Positions 43,177-54,827 are shown, counted from the first letter of the stretch. The stretch: DNA of 64,000 nucleotides from Fistulifera solaris (GCA_030295235.1 AP026123.1:1612001-1676000); one strand, 5' to 3'. The notes: a model not told the origin generated them from the sequence alone. Program-made: numbers and translations.

Positions 43177-43965
43177 CTATTGTCGTTTGAGGTCGTCCGA
43201 AGACTTTCTCCGGAAGAATATTGAGTCGATCCACATCTTTAAGCCCATGAAAGCGACATCACAACCAGCAAACATAAGCGCAGGAGCACCCAACAGATCA
43301 TAAAATACGCTTTCTCGCATAATTTGGCACGAGTAGCGATCGAAAACGACACCCGCCACGGGTAACAAACCTCCTAAAACAACGGTCGCCAAGCATGCGG
43401 GTCGCAATTCCTTGAGCATTGCAGCAAAGCATACCTGACCGGCAAAGGCCAACGGTACAAGATAAAAAAGTTCTAGTCCGATGGTGCTCGTGTGTCTGCA
43501 GAAAATGACTGTTGCCAGAAGAGCCGAAGTAAGACATATTGCGAATGTGACGGCTTTCCAGAATCGAGCGGAATCAATGAGTCGATCCAGACATGCTCCC
43601 ACAATGGCACAGGAGGACAGTCCCGTAAAGAGACAGTCCAGTGACCAAAGCAATGGTTGTTCTTCTACTTCTGTTCTACCAGGGGTAATGGTGACAAGAC
43701 AGTGCAAGAAAAGAGCGAAGAAATTCATGAGACCAAAACAGCCAAACGCTGCTCTCCACCACCGTAACGTTTTGTACTGGTAAGCCCCTTGGGCTCCGAT
43801 CCATATTCCCCCAAGCGCAAATACCGCCAGAGATGGATGTCGGACGCTTCCTGGAACGAACTCAGGGCATAGTTGTGCGATGTCGTCGGGGAAAAGAAGT
43901 TGAAGTACTCGGGGAAATGTGCGGGTGATTTCAGGGAAATAACCAGCGACAAATGGTCGACTCAT
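43177..43965 (-). CDS. Polytopic membrane protein, unknown (about 7 TM)
   Basis: 262 aa, intact single exon. Hydrophobic helices include LAVFALGGIWIGAQGAYQY, AAFGCFGLMNFFALFLHCLV, SLDCLFTGLSSCAIVGACL, AVTFAICLTSALLATVIFC, FYLVPLAFAGQVCFAAML and CLATVVLGGLLPVAGVVF. Ends with a basic tail (FFRRKSSDDLKRQ). Scattered His/Ser/Asp in early helices recall hydrolases of the CREST group, but spacing is not convincing. No family named. Tail to tail with the RING-TPR-DnaJ gene. Confidence 0.72.
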   Translation of the reverse strand: MSRPFVAGYFPEITRTFPRVLQLLFPDDIAQLCPEFVPGSVRHPSLAVFALGGIWIGAQGAYQYKTLRWWRAAFGCFGLMNFFALFLHCLVTITPGRTEVEEQPLLWSLDCLFTGLSSCAIVGACLDRLIDSARFWKAVTFAICLTSALLATVIFCRHTSTIGLELFYLVPLAFAGQVCFAAMLKELRPACLATVVLGGLLPVAGVVFDRYSCQIMRESVFYDLLGAPALMFAGCDVAFMGLKMWIDSIFFRRKSSDDLKRQ

Positions 43966-44663
43966 TGATTTGAAATTTAATTAACAATCAATGTGAACTG
44001 TGCAATGTTTATTAGAAATATAAAGTAATGCGAAAACGTGAAGAGATGTAATGGAAAACGATGCTTGCCACTTGCATCATCGTTGTTGTGGTGTCAATGA
44101 AAAGTGTCATCGCATATACCTGGTAGAACCCTTTATGTACGTGTTAAGTATCTTATGAAAAAATGTCTTAGTGGCTTCATATTCTGATGGAACGTCCAAC
44201 CTAAACTGTCGGACCGCGACCGTGATTTGTTCTTCCTTACTATTCCTTCATCCCTACCGTACCCCTATACCCTGGTATTCAATCTTCAAACTCATTTGCC
44301 TTGTCGCAAGAGCTTGTCGGCTGAAATTTGTTGCATGGTTAGTATAATTTGTACTGTGTATCCGCTTCAGTGAATACATTCAGATGATAGGCTCTAATGA
44401 GACGCAAAAGACAACAATTGTGTTGCATGCGGTTTAAGACTACTGTAGACTCATGACTGAAATGCAGTCGTGTCGGCTCCTCTAAACCAACAGTTTGGAG
44501 CAGAGTAGAAAGTAAACCTTAGAACACGAAGGTCAGCGGCTCGCAAAATCATCGACCCCCATCAAACCAAACATTTTCAAACCTATTATTGAACCTTGTT
44601 TTTGAGCTACCAGGTAGTTATTAGTATTTTATTCCATTATTAGTTGAAATATCCGCCTGAAAA
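43966..44663. other. Divergent gap with hairpin repeat
   Basis: No gene in about 700 bp. One dispersed hairpin copy at 44451-44472, followed by the family flank (CCAACAGTTTGGAGCAGAGTAG, reading on the opposite orientation). Confidence 0.55.
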
Positions 44664-46334
44664 ATGAGCGAAACGGACATGAAAGAGCGTTTCTTTGCCT
44701 ACGTTGACGAGCGGCAACGGCGCTACATCGATCAGCTGGGAGAAGCTGTCGCGTAAGTCGAACAATACAACGGAAAATTACGGGCGCGCTCTTTCCCTCA
44801 CTTTCCTCTCGTTCTCAGTATTCCTTCTGTTTCATCGCAACTGGATACGCATTTGCCGGATATTCAAAAATGATGGAATATGCCGCAAATTTCATTCAGC
44901 GTCTCGGAGGACAGTGGGAACTGCGCGACAATCCCGATGGCACTTCGGAACGTCCTTTGCCGCCTCTCTTGTTGGGACATTTTCCGGTCGATCCCCGCAA
45001 AAAAAACGGTATGTGTGTACGGGCACTTGGATGTTCAGCCGGCGCATATTGACGATGGTTGGGATAGTGAACCCTTTGTACTCACCGAACGAGACGGGAA
45101 ACTGTTCGGAAGAGGCAGTACGGATGATAAGGGTCCGGCTTTGTCGTGGCTATGGGTTATCGAAGCCCATAAGGAATTGGGAATTGATTTACCCGTCAAT
45201 ATCAAGATATTGTACGAAGGCATGGAAGAGTACGGTAGTGAAGGTTTGTTTACTTTTATTCGCGACGAGCATGACAAATTCTTGGGGGATGTCGACTTTT
45301 TCTGCATCTCGGACAATTACTGGATTGGGAAGTCGAAACCATGTTTGACGTACGGATTGCGAGGTCTGGCGTACTTTGAATTGATCGTACAAGGCTGTGA
45401 GCAAGATCTGCATTCAGGAAACATGGGTGGAGCAGTGCATGAAGCGATGACGGACCTCATTCGTCTCATGGGAACGTTGGTGGACAGTCAGGGAAGAATC
45501 TTGATAGAGGGCGTCATGGATGATGTGAAACCGGTCACTCCTGAGGAAGAAGCTTTTTATGATCCTATTGAGTTTGATGTCGAATCTTTCAAAGAAGAGG
45601 CTAAAGTGAAGTCAATCAGCAACAAACTTCTGCATGGCAACAAAAAGATCTTCTCATGGCACGGTGGAGATTCCCGACTCTCTCTTTACACGGCATCGAG
45701 GGTGCTTTTTCGGGATCAGGCGCAAAGACAGTTATTCCAGCAAAGGTAAAAGGAAAGTTTTCGATGAGACTTGTCCCCGATCAGGATCCGGTTCGAATTG
45801 AACAAGTAGTCAGGGCACACATAGCTCGCGAGTTTGAAAAGGTATGTATGCTTATTTGTGTCTGCGGGTTGTTTGCCGGTCGCTCAGTATCTCATGCCTA
45901 TTAACTTTCAGTTGAATTCGCCCAATAAAGTGGAATTGAACATGCTGCATGGAGCCAAATCCTGGCTTTCGTCACCCGATCACCCTAATTACGCAGCGGC
46001 AGCAGCTGCAATTCAAACCGTTTTTCAAACAACACCCGATTATACACGAGAAGGTGGATCAATCCCTATCACCACCGCATTTGAAGAGGCGACCGGGATG
46101 AACGCTTTGTTACTGCCGATCGGAGCGTGCGACGATATGGCGCACTCTCAAAACGAAAAGTACAACATCACAAATCTTATGAATGGCATCAAAGTACTTG
46201 GCATGTATTTGCACGAGCTGGGTAAAATTGGGGGACCAAAGCCATCTTCGTGTCGGTGCATTCCATTGACCGAGGAAGAGCTCATGGTACCTGGAGCTTT
46301 CATGAAGGGATTTCGTTGCAAATGCGAAATGTAA
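44664..46334 (+). CDS. M20 metallodipeptidase, cytosolic non-specific dipeptidase (CNDP2-like)
   Basis: Hydrolyses dipeptides such as Cys-Gly in the cytosol using two Zn/Mn ions. Three exons: 44664-44752, 44819-45841 and 45912-46334; introns GTAAGT...CTCAG and GTATGT...TTCAG. Metal and catalytic motifs: [10 protein letters not shown] (His, Asp), [10 protein letters not shown] (Asp), [11 protein letters not shown] (two Glu), and the C-terminal [15 protein letters not shown]. Two frame changes lie in A-runs: A8 at 44999-45006 (one base too many or two too few) and A5 at 45642-45646 (one too few). Correct protein continues on both sides ([14 protein letters not shown] and [17 protein letters not shown]). 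About 480 aa, the usual size. Ends KGFRCKCEM. Confidence 0.93.
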
Positions 46335-46591
46335 CAAGCTGCGACTAAAAGATAGTTTATTTCGTTATTTTGACTTAATGAACGATAATACATTGTCTGT
46401 ACAACCGCGGGGCAAGTCGTTCAAGTCGAAAAAGGGGCACTCAAAAGAAGTGTGTCGGGTAAGTGGTGAAATCTGGTCGAATCCTCGCATCCTGGTGGAT
46501 GATAAGATTACACCTATTCTTGTGTTTGGTGCTCGTGATTCACGAGTGCATCTAGTCGAGTTGGATTAGATTGCAATGCACTACTGTACAT

Positions 46592-47542
46592 CTACTGAAT
46601 GATTTTTAGCGCAGTAATAATGGCATCGCATTCATCATCACTATCTTCGCCTTCAGTCCGCTTCGTCATATGAACCTGGAGTCGCCTCGTCTCGTGATCG
46701 TGATCATCAGCTTCTTCATCGTAAATGTATTCATCGTGAAGACTACCGTCCCGGTGACGCAACGGAGCCATCAAAACCTGAACGTCAGATCCTTGAATTC
46801 TCCAGTGATGTGCGTAACTCGAGAACGCAACAAGTGAAGTTTCGTCATCACTCTCTCGAACCATCGCAACGACGACAAATAGAATGTTATCGAACAGTCC
46901 GACACTCATTCCGCTACGGTTCAGATAGCGTCGGAGCTCAGACCACCGTGATAAAATAGCTGCACTCGCCCCAGCTCTCCCTAAATCAAGTGTGATTGTT
47001 GTTTCTTCTTCCGGTTCGTTATCGTTGCTGCTATCATCGACGTCGCCGTCCTTGGCAGAAGAATCGTGAAATTCGAAATAGGCCGGCACGAAACCTTGCC
47101 ATATCAAGCTTTTAGCACTCCGACTGGAAATGCGAAGAAAGAACTCGAGTCTCGAAAATTCGACGGGTCCCCAGAATGACTCGAGGTTTAATTGAGGTAA
47201 ATCATCACAATCGGTACACCCTTCCCAGTGTAGTTCCCCATTTCGTTTCTCTTCATCCGGATCCCGGATAGGGTCAAGGAAGGTATAATGATCCAGCACA
47301 GCTGTTTCCATTTCTTCCGCAAACGCACTCGCCACTGCGTGTCGATATACTCTTCGGTGCGCGGATCGGGAGACTTCGGAAGCAAACGAAATAAGAGCAT
47401 CTAAATGGGTCCACAAATGCGGCGTCAACGACAACTCCTCTAGCGTCGAAATACCACACGAGCCGACCGCTGCGAGGCTCAGTCCGTCGAGATATTCGAA
47501 AATTTGAAAAATCACGACTTCCGGGAGATTATCGAGTTGCAT
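46592..47542 (-). CDS. F-box protein
   Basis: 316 aa, intact. The N-terminus (LDNLPEVVIFQIFEYLDGLS, then LEELSLTPHLWTHLD) fits an F-box, the Skp1-binding part of SCF ubiquitin ligases. The middle holds a beta-rich part (NLESFWGPVEFSRLEFFLRI) that may bind substrate, then acidic linkers (DGDVDDSSNDNEPEEE). No LRR, WD40 or Kelch repeats are visible, so the substrate class is unknown. Its upstream region carries the second copy of the shared promoter module. Confidence 0.75.
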   Translation of the reverse strand: MQLDNLPEVVIFQIFEYLDGLSLAAVGSCGISTLEELSLTPHLWTHLDALISFASEVSRSAHRRVYRHAVASAFAEEMETAVLDHYTFLDPIRDPDEEKRNGELHWEGCTDCDDLPQLNLESFWGPVEFSRLEFFLRISSRSAKSLIWQGFVPAYFEFHDSSAKDGDVDDSSNDNEPEEETTITLDLGRAGASAAILSRWSELRRYLNRSGMSVGLFDNILFVVVAMVRESDDETSLVAFSSYAHHWRIQGSDVQVLMAPLRHRDGSLHDEYIYDEEADDHDHETRRLQVHMTKRTEGEDSDDECDAIITALKIIQ

Positions 47543-49044
47543 TCGTTTTTGTTTGGTATGAAAAATTCACTTTCACATTGCAATGAAGCAAACATTATCA
47601 TCAACACACGTCGGGTCGCTTCGCGCAATATTTCGCGCACAGAAAAACCGTGTCCCGAGTAAGCTGAACATACAGTCTGCTACTGTGTGGCTTTTACTTC
47701 TGTGAGTCAAGTGTCAAGTGTCACAAAGTGTGTACAGTCTGTCCGTGCGTCCTCTGCGACATATCCCAACAACACTGCGACATTGGCCAATATTCGTGTA
47801 CCGCTCCGAACTACCATCTACATTTTAGGCTTAGACATTAGTTTTACTACTTTCAGGACGTAGTGTGTCTAAACCGTGTTCTTTGGCCAGCACAGGATTT
47901 TTCTGCTCATTACTCCTATTATTTTACCTTCAACTTCATTTTTTTGTGCTATTGAGAGTGCCCTTGTGAAAGGGAAAAAAAAACACTTCTCTTCTCCAAT
48001 AGTCTTGCATTCATGATAGAGAGAGTTACGCAGAAACTTCTCCGGAAGTGCGCATGGAAAATCGTTTTAAAAAGGGATTATCTCCATTATACTCCAGGAT
48101 GGCTTTTCTCGATGCTCGATGATCTTCAACGCAGCCATGCTGGATCTTGAGGTTGGTCGTGGCGGAACGTATTGCGATTGTAGAGCTGCAGATATGGTGC
48201 ATGGAGGAAATAATGGATATGATACCTTGACTCGTGAACTCGAGTTATCGCGAATCTGGATCGCCATACACAGCAAACCCACTCGAGAGCAGTACAAAAA
48301 GCGACGTCTCTTAAGCAATTTTCTCCAAAAATGGGCCTACTTGAGTTAATGAACGCCAAAATCGCACAGTCGAAGCCTCACACTACCTTATTATCCAAGC
48401 AAACGCTACCCAACTGACCAGAGTTAATTGCCTCGTCCGGATAAAACGCAAATTAGGAAATACTCAATCGAATATACGAGCAGACTTTGGGGTATAACGA
48501 AGCATTTCATGCAATCTACAGTCCAAGTCGGAGAAGTTTCGCTTTGCTACACACTCAAGTGCTTCATTCGCGACCTTTTTCCAGGGCAATATACCTATTC
48601 TAAGGTGAATGCTACGAAAGAAGATGTCCTTTCTCTATCTATTGGAATAAAATCGAGCTGGTTCGAAGAGAAATATCCATCGAGGAAGCAGTTGTGTCGG
48701 GAATATTGAAAAGCAAAATGATGGCCTGGTCGAATGTCAATTCTGGTCTGTGTCACTCAATAAACACTTATTGAATAATAGAGAATGAAATACAGAACGA
48801 ACACTAGATTGGAGGCGGCGCTATCACCAATATTACACTGTCATCAAAGACGACCAAAGTTAAGGAAGCGACAAGAATGCGGTCACAGAAAAGGGATACA
48901 CGATTTTGCAAATAGGGCTAGTTTAGCTATCGACTACTTGCTTGTCTCGTCTAGAAAATAAACAGAGATGTGATAATAAAATCACGTTCGACTGACGTAT
49001 ATAGTCTTGTAGTCAAAGCTCGATCTCGTAATTCGTGCCGCTGC
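47543..49044. other. Large intergenic region
   Basis: 1.5 kb with the module copy at 47690-47905. Open frames around 48100-48710 lack domain, codon or composition support. No RNA gene recognised. Confidence 0.5.
47690..47905 (+). repeat. Copy 2 of the shared ~230-bp upstream module
   Basis: Same blocks as 40770-41000, in inverted genomic orientation. It lies about 150 bp upstream of the F-box start (47542, minus strand), so both copies have the same orientation relative to the gene they precede. Confidence 0.72.
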
Positions 49045-49923
49045 CTAATGATAATGCCCAAAGCGTTGCTGGCAACTCGAGCAATTGTCCATTCGAATTC
49101 GCCGACCAGCAGCCTCGCGGCGTCGTTTCGGCTCAGCATTATGATTGCTTTCACTAGATTGGAGTTCTCGCCGTTCGTTCATTCGATATTCTTGAATCTC
49201 CAAAGCATCCAAACGTTCAATAGTGGCCTCTAATTCTTTCAATGCCATTTCATCGGCTTCCCGCATCTTCCAGTGATCCTTTTTCGGCGCTGGGTTGTTG
49301 AACCAACGATCTCCCATTCGTTGTTTGATTTCATCCCGCGACTGCCACTGCGGCTCCAGTACCGCACGGATCTTCCGCGCGGCCGTTTCCGCGGCACGGC
49401 GGTACTTGTCCCGTTGCTGAATCAAGCTGCCGTTCGCGACTTGAACAATGGAAGCATCTTCCGACATGACGGACTGAGCGTTTTCGTTTTCTTGAACCAA
49501 GCGAGCATATTCCGAGTCGGCAAGGTGCATGGCGAAATTGAGGCGTTCGAGAGATTGTTCGTAATACTCGACCCCGGCCAGCCACTGAGGAGGATCTTGA
49601 AAACGACACTGCGTCGCCTCCCGGGCCAATAGCTCGGATTGTAACGTCACGAGACGAATCAAGAGACGTCGACTGACCATGGGGGCTCCTACGCGAACTT
49701 CTTCCACGTAATCTGAGAGGTCATACGGGAACTCGGGAGGAAAGAGCGTTGCGGGAGGCTGATTCCAAGTATCCTGATGCTGCATGAGGATGACCAGTGC
49801 CTCTTCTAAGTATGCTTTGCTTCGATTGAGAGCATCACTGGAAGGGCGAGGTGTTTGTAGGACATCTGCTGCCATTCGAAAGCCCTGCAGCCACGCTTGC
49901 GTACAAGCCAGAGAATTATTCAT
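49045..49923 (-). CDS. Unknown helical (coiled-coil) protein
   Basis: 292 aa from ATG 49923 (the longer frame upstream lacks plausible coding sequence). Almost entirely helical: ACTQAWLQGFRMAADVLQTP, SKAYLEEALVILMQHQDTWN, LLIRLVTLQSELLAREATQC, YYEQSLERLNFAMHLADSEY and ATIERLDALEIQEYRMNERR. A conserved-looking PQWLAGVEYY and a basic end (KRRREAAGRRIRMDNCSSCQ) are present. No catalytic motif. Not assigned to a family; a scaffold or spindle/membrane-complex subunit would fit but is a guess. Confidence 0.7.
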   Translation of the reverse strand: MNNSLACTQAWLQGFRMAADVLQTPRPSSDALNRSKAYLEEALVILMQHQDTWNQPPATLFPPEFPYDLSDYVEEVRVGAPMVSRRLLIRLVTLQSELLAREATQCRFQDPPQWLAGVEYYEQSLERLNFAMHLADSEYARLVQENENAQSVMSEDASIVQVANGSLIQQRDKYRRAAETAARKIRAVLEPQWQSRDEIKQRMGDRWFNNPAPKKDHWKMREADEMALKELEATIERLDALEIQEYRMNERRELQSSESNHNAEPKRRREAAGRRIRMDNCSSCQQRFGHYH

Positions 49924-50382
49924 GTTTGTCCTCGTAGCCTCACAATAGTAATCAATGTGAAAGCTGAGGTAAATCAAAGGGGATAGTATTTTATACCAGT
50001 ATCTTTTCACGAGATCTAATAGGCGTTCAATCTCAATGAAGTCTATGTTTGTTAGGCACAAGTTCGTTGGATGTCTTCTTATGTGAAACAACTGGAAAAA
50101 ATAAGCGGCGGTGTTGAGGTGCGAATAAAAGGAATGAGGCGAGAAAATAAGGTGCGACGAAGTGCGGGAAAAAAGCGCGCGCAAAATTAAAGAATTCGGG
50201 ACTGAAGTCCGGTTGAGTCATAAATTGTAAGCGTCACTACATAATTACATAGTCACTCCCAGTAGGACATAAGAAAGGAGAACGGACGCAAAACGCGAAC
50301 CTTCGCGTTCTTTGCGGTTCTTTGTTCTTTCGTTGCCGATCATGATCTTTGAGACTATCACATATTTTGTTTACTATCTAAC
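49924..50382. other. Divergent promoter gap
   Basis: 459 bp between the helical protein and the hemerythrin-like gene; nothing distinctive. Confidence 0.5.
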
Positions 50383-51181
50383 ATGACAGAAGACTTTAGC
50401 ACCTACCAAATTGACCCCAATTTCCCACCGGACAAGGCAGGCGAATGGAAAACGCCACCCAAGGAGGACACGTGGGTTCTTTCGCACCATTCTTTACGAG
50501 GCGAACTGAAGGAGATTGAAAAGGCTCTTGTCCACGTAGTGAGCGATCCAATAGCTTGGAAGATTGCCGCCTTGGAATCCATGTGGAAGTACCATCGGGG
50601 TCATGTTTTGGCGCACCACAAAGCTGAAGAAGAAATTATGCAGCCCGTGTTGTCGACGCGATTTCGTTATCCCGAGAAGGTCAGTGCCGCCTCGTCTCTC
50701 CTGCATAAATATTTATATCGTTTACTGAGTAACGCTTGTGACAATAGGCGTCCGATGGGCATAAAGATCTTGAGAAGAATGTTGAAGAGTTACAGAAGCT
50801 TCTGGAGGGTGACGGGGGAAAAGAGTCGATCGAGTCGTTCCAAACAATGTTTCAGCAATATGCCATTGCCCTTCGTCAGCATTTACAAGACGAAGAGGAT
50901 ACAGCTTTACCCTTGCTGCGGGCTTTCTTCACACAGAAAGAATTCAAAACCACGGGAAAACGGATGGGGGCCGAAGGAGGACACGCTGGCTCGTTTGTTT
51001 ACTACATTGGTGAAGAACGATTTCGGAACGAATTCATGTCGAAATGGGGCATGCCGTTCTTTTTGTGGTATATTGTATTTGCTCCGGCGATGAAAGAATA
51101 CCGATTGCAAGTGATTGTTCCAGGGAGTGCATTGCGGCGAATGTGCCGCCGAAGGAGGAGTCGACATGCAAAACGTCGTAG
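50383..51181 (+). CDS. Hemerythrin/HHE-domain protein
   Basis: Exons 50383-50679 and 50748 onward; intron GTCAGT...CAATAG. The HHE four-helix bundle has WVLSHHSLRGELKEIEKAL, YHRGHVLAHHKAEEEIM and LRQHLQDEEDTALP, supplying the His/Glu di-iron ligands. Such proteins bind O2, NO or iron. No targeting signal. In the plain frame the C-terminus becomes Arg-rich (LRRMCRRRRSRHAKRRR) and runs to 51263, overlapping the next gene. One extra G at GGG 51123-51125 gives instead GECIAANVPPKEESTCKTS and a stop at 51181, which I prefer. Tail to tail with the first nitrilase-fold gene. Confidence 0.85.
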
Positions 51182-51234
51182 GACTATACCGATAAAAGTA
51201 ATTCAACTTTTAATCTCTTTCATGAGCAAACAGT

Positions 51235-52798
51235 TTACAAGACTTGAGCTACGTCCATACTAGCATATATTACAAGCTCCGGAGGGTACACGTTCGAAGA
51301 AAAAGATCCCTTCAGTCGTTTCTCCCATTCATCGTACACCGGATAACGCTGAAAACTTTGCACGCTTCGGTACTCGAAAAAGACATCATCCTTGGAAAGT
51401 ATGGCTTCTCGTCGAACCGCCTCAGTACCACCATCAAACTGGAAGCCCTTTGTGTATTCACATCCCTCCATGGCTCCCCAATACATGCGATTGGACGAGT
51501 TGTTCAAGCCATCTTGCAAAAAGATCACGCCCATATTGGTCAACGCCAAAGCATCTTCTGTGACGGTCATTCCAGCACTGGACACGAGCGATATTTGAGC
51601 CTGATATGCGGGAATAGGAACAAAGGTGAGACCTTTGTCGGAGGAACTAGGTATACGAGTTGTGCGACCCGTCACAATATCAGCTAGATAAGTATTCTTC
51701 GCCGATCTTCTGTCGTGGTCAAAGCAGATTTCGCACGTAAAACTGATACCATCCACCATGAGCCAATCGTACTCAATCATTGTATACCTGTTGACGAAAG
51801 GAAGTCACTTATTAGAACATAATCACAGCCTTGAGCACATGTCCACTCAGTGCGTACCCAATGTTATTCAACTCGTTTTTATACTTGTTCCACAGATCAT
51901 TGTCATATCGCTTTATAGAGAAATCGAAGGGATTGAAGACTGTTGTATCATGGTCGGGAAGCGCTTCATCAATCAACTCCCTCACTGCTGTTTCATTGAG
52001 AAAACGTCGAGGTGTCAAAAAGTCGCTGCTGCTCACGTATCGTTTTGGAACTAAAAATCGCTTTCCGGAATGATCCATTTTGTCAGGATCGTAACCCTTG
52101 TAGAGAGGTGCAAAATTGTAAAATAAAAAGTCGTATGGATCTTCCGTTGGCAGTGCTTCGGATGCAACCACCGTGCCCATGACAAACAGCCAGTTCTCGA
52201 ACTTTTGTTGCGCTACTATTTCTTCCAGGCCTTTCAAGATCTCACAGATTGCTCCGCACTCATTGAAGCTGTCGTCATTTTCATCGTACGCAAGGTGTAC
52301 GCCCCATTGACTCCTCTCCAAAAGAATTCGGGCGCAATGAATATTTTGAGTGTCATAGGATCTGGATCGGCGAGTTCATGTGCACGAGCAACGGCCTCGC
52401 GCATAAGTTCGAGTCTTTGTCGTACATCTTCCAAGGGATCGTCGTGTCCGACATAACATTGAAGTATTGGTCCATCGTCGCCTCCATCGTCCATGTGACC
52501 GTACGAGTTACGACCGATGCACTCCGGATTCTTCCGTCCATCGGGTAGCTTCGCGGGCGCACCTCCCGTATAAATTTGAAACCCAACGCCTTGCACTTTC
52601 GAATACTTGGAATGTGGATGATGGGCGTTGTGCAGATCGATTTCGAGACGATACGAGCGCAGCCCCATAGCAAGAACACCCACCACGAGTCCTACAATTC
52701 CCCATATCACATTTGACACTTGGATCTGATTGCTTTTTTTGTGAAGGATGACGACCCGAACCTCGTAATAGCGGGCTATTTTCCGCAGATAGCGCCAT
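51235..52798 (-). CDS. Membrane-anchored nitrilase-superfamily-like protein, paralog A
   Basis: About 497 aa, two exons: 51858-52798 and 51235-51787; intron 51788-51857 (GTACGC...CAACAG). Type II topology: short cytosolic MALSAENSPLLRG, then helix WGIVGLVVGVLAMG. Three motifs fit the nitrilase Glu-Lys-Cys triad: KIFIAPEFFWRG, LVPKRYVSSSDF and ISFTCEICFDHDRR. The carbon-nitrogen hydrolase role is inferred from them; substrate unknown. YNFAPLYKGYDPDK and ISLVSSAGMTVTEDAL are shared with paralog B at 53202-54827, and the two lie in direct orientation, so a tandem duplication is likely. Frame changes at T7 52734-52740 and at GG 52294-52295 appear to cancel and fit homopolymer errors. Confidence 0.8.
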
Positions 52799-53201
52799 CA
52801 GGTGTTCACTGTTCACTGATACTTTGTTTGAGCTATTCAACAAGGTCTCTTACTTTCATTCTCTTGTCGTTTTTATCATCATGGTCGATGATCATTGCAT
52901 GTCCTATCCGTTACTCCGAGTATTTATTTTTCGTGTCGCGGAAGATGAGTATCGTACCGGTATAAATGACTATTAGATATAGTGTAGATTACTTTTTTCG
53001 AAATTTCCAGTCCCGTGCGTTGTTGACTGCATTACGGGAGCTCTCTATTATTTCGGCGCCATTTTTGTATAAAAATGCACAAAAAGAAATGCAAGGAAAA
53101 CAGAAGACATGCACAAACGCGTTATGATATTCACATCAGTCTACATAAAGTTGTCGCGGTTGTCATTTTCAAAGGAAATCATTCGATTAGTCTTCCAAGC
53201 T
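52799..53201. other. Gap between the paralogs
   Basis: About 400 bp; TACCGGTA near 52954 is the only motif noted. Confidence 0.5.
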
Positions 53202-54827
53202 TTAGAAGCCAGCATGATTCCTTTGATTCGACTTGACTTGAGCGATTTCGACGGGCTCGTATACAACAAGTTGCGGTTCATACAATGCGGCAGAAAACAC
53301 GCCGTCTAACTTCTTCTTCCAGTGATCCCATATTGAATACTTTTCAAAGTTATGTAAAGACTTGAACTCAAATAAGGCGTCCATGTACGAGACGACTGCT
53401 TCTCGCTGAACCGCTTGCGTACCACCCGTGAAAATGTAACCATCCTGACGGAAGCCATCGCATTCTGCCACATTTCCAAAAGTCACATCGTTGGCGGCAT
53501 TGCTCTGACCGTCTTGCAGAAAAATGACACCCCCATTCGTCAAAACGAGTGAGTCCTCGGTCACCGTCATGCCGGCGCTAGAAACAAGAGAAATTTGTGC
53601 CTGAAATTCCGGAATATTCACATAGGCGAAACCGTTCTCATCCGAGTAGCTTGGAATCAACGTACTGCGACCCGAAACCATGTCCGCCATGTACGTATTT
53701 TTAGCTCGTCGCTGATCATGGTCAAAGCAAATTTCGCACGTCATGGAAATTCCGTCAATCAAAAACCAGTTATTATAAATCAAGTGATAGCTGGGAAAAG
53801 TTGAAAGAGACGTTAGTGACGATTTCCGATCTTATTGTTCGAAGATCTCACAAACGACAACGACAGCCACGTACCCCCGATCGTGAAGATCATCTTTGTA
53901 CAAATCCCAAGCATCTACGTCGTACTTGTTTTGACCAAACGGTATGAACAAAGTGTTGTCCGTTTCTGGCAAGTCTTCCGCGAGTAATTCCAAAATGGCG
54001 GACTGGTTCGACATGAATCGGCGGGGTAACAAAAAGTCCTGCCCGCTCACAATACGCTTCGGAACAAGGTAACGCTTTCCGGTGTGATCCTGTTTCGCTG
54101 GATCGTAACCTTTATATAGTAGAGCGAAGTTGTAGAAAAGATAATTGTACGGGTCTTCTTCCGGTAAGACCTGCGAGGCAATGACGGTGCCCATCAGAAA
54201 GAGCCAATCTTGGTATTTCGGGTCGGCCACAAATTCTTCCATGGCCAGCATCAAATCGCAAATGGGCCCGCAATGCGTATAGTCCTCTTCATCTTGCATA
54301 ATATACGCACCATCAATACCCCGCCAGTAGAATTCGGGTGCAATGAATACTTTCAAAATGCTGGAATCAGGATCGGCCACATCGTACGCTTTCTCAATGG
54401 CGTCTTTCATTAATTGAATTCGTACACGAACATCATCAATAGGATCTTCGAGACCCAGATAGCACTGATATTGCAAACCATTTTCGTCGTAAAATTCACC
54501 GTACGAATCGAGGCCGATGCATTCGGGGTTCTGCGGGCCGGTATTGTTGCGATCCAAAAATGCGGGTGCTCCGCCCGTGTAGATTTGAAAGCCGATTCCT
54601 TGGACTTTGGAGTATTTGGAGGTATAAAGACGCGAATGACGTTGCGAAGGGAACCATGTCGACCCGTGAGTAGACATGGCCAGAACGCCGACGACAATGC
54701 CGATGAGGATGCCGCCGACAATTCCGTAAACGCTCATCGTTTCTGTGCAATAGGTCTTGCGGCTGCTCACAAATTCCGGGGCGCCTAAGAGCGACGTATG
54801 CTCGCCTTGTTTCTGATAGCTTTCCAT
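53202..54827 (-). CDS. Membrane-anchored nitrilase-superfamily-like protein, paralog B
   Basis: 513 aa, two exons: 53875-54827 and 53202-53790; intron 53791-53874 (GTACGT...CCCAG). The start is ATG 54827 (MESYQKQGEHTSLLG); a longer frame upstream is just open sequence. Anchor helix VYGIVGGILIGIVVGVLAMS. Triad candidates: VFIAPEFYWRG (Glu), LVPKRIVSGQDF (Lys) and ISMTCEICFDHDQRR (Cys). Lumenal or extracellular catalytic domain, as the anchor leaves it outside the cytosol. No frame break, so this copy is the better reference for the pair. Intron position is the same as in paralog A. Divergent from the methyltransferase gene, with a full CRE palindrome between them. Confidence 0.83.

Noticed and set aside
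43177-43965. CREST-superfamily membrane hydrolase
   Set aside because: His/Ser/Asp residues are present but not with the required spacing.
46378-46569. 63-residue frame after the dipeptidase gene
   Set aside because: Short, no motif, located in a 3' flank; real translation cannot be supported.
48067-48709. Several 75-90 residue frames in the 47.5-49 kb gap
   Set aside because: Both strands open equally and no conserved feature is seen.
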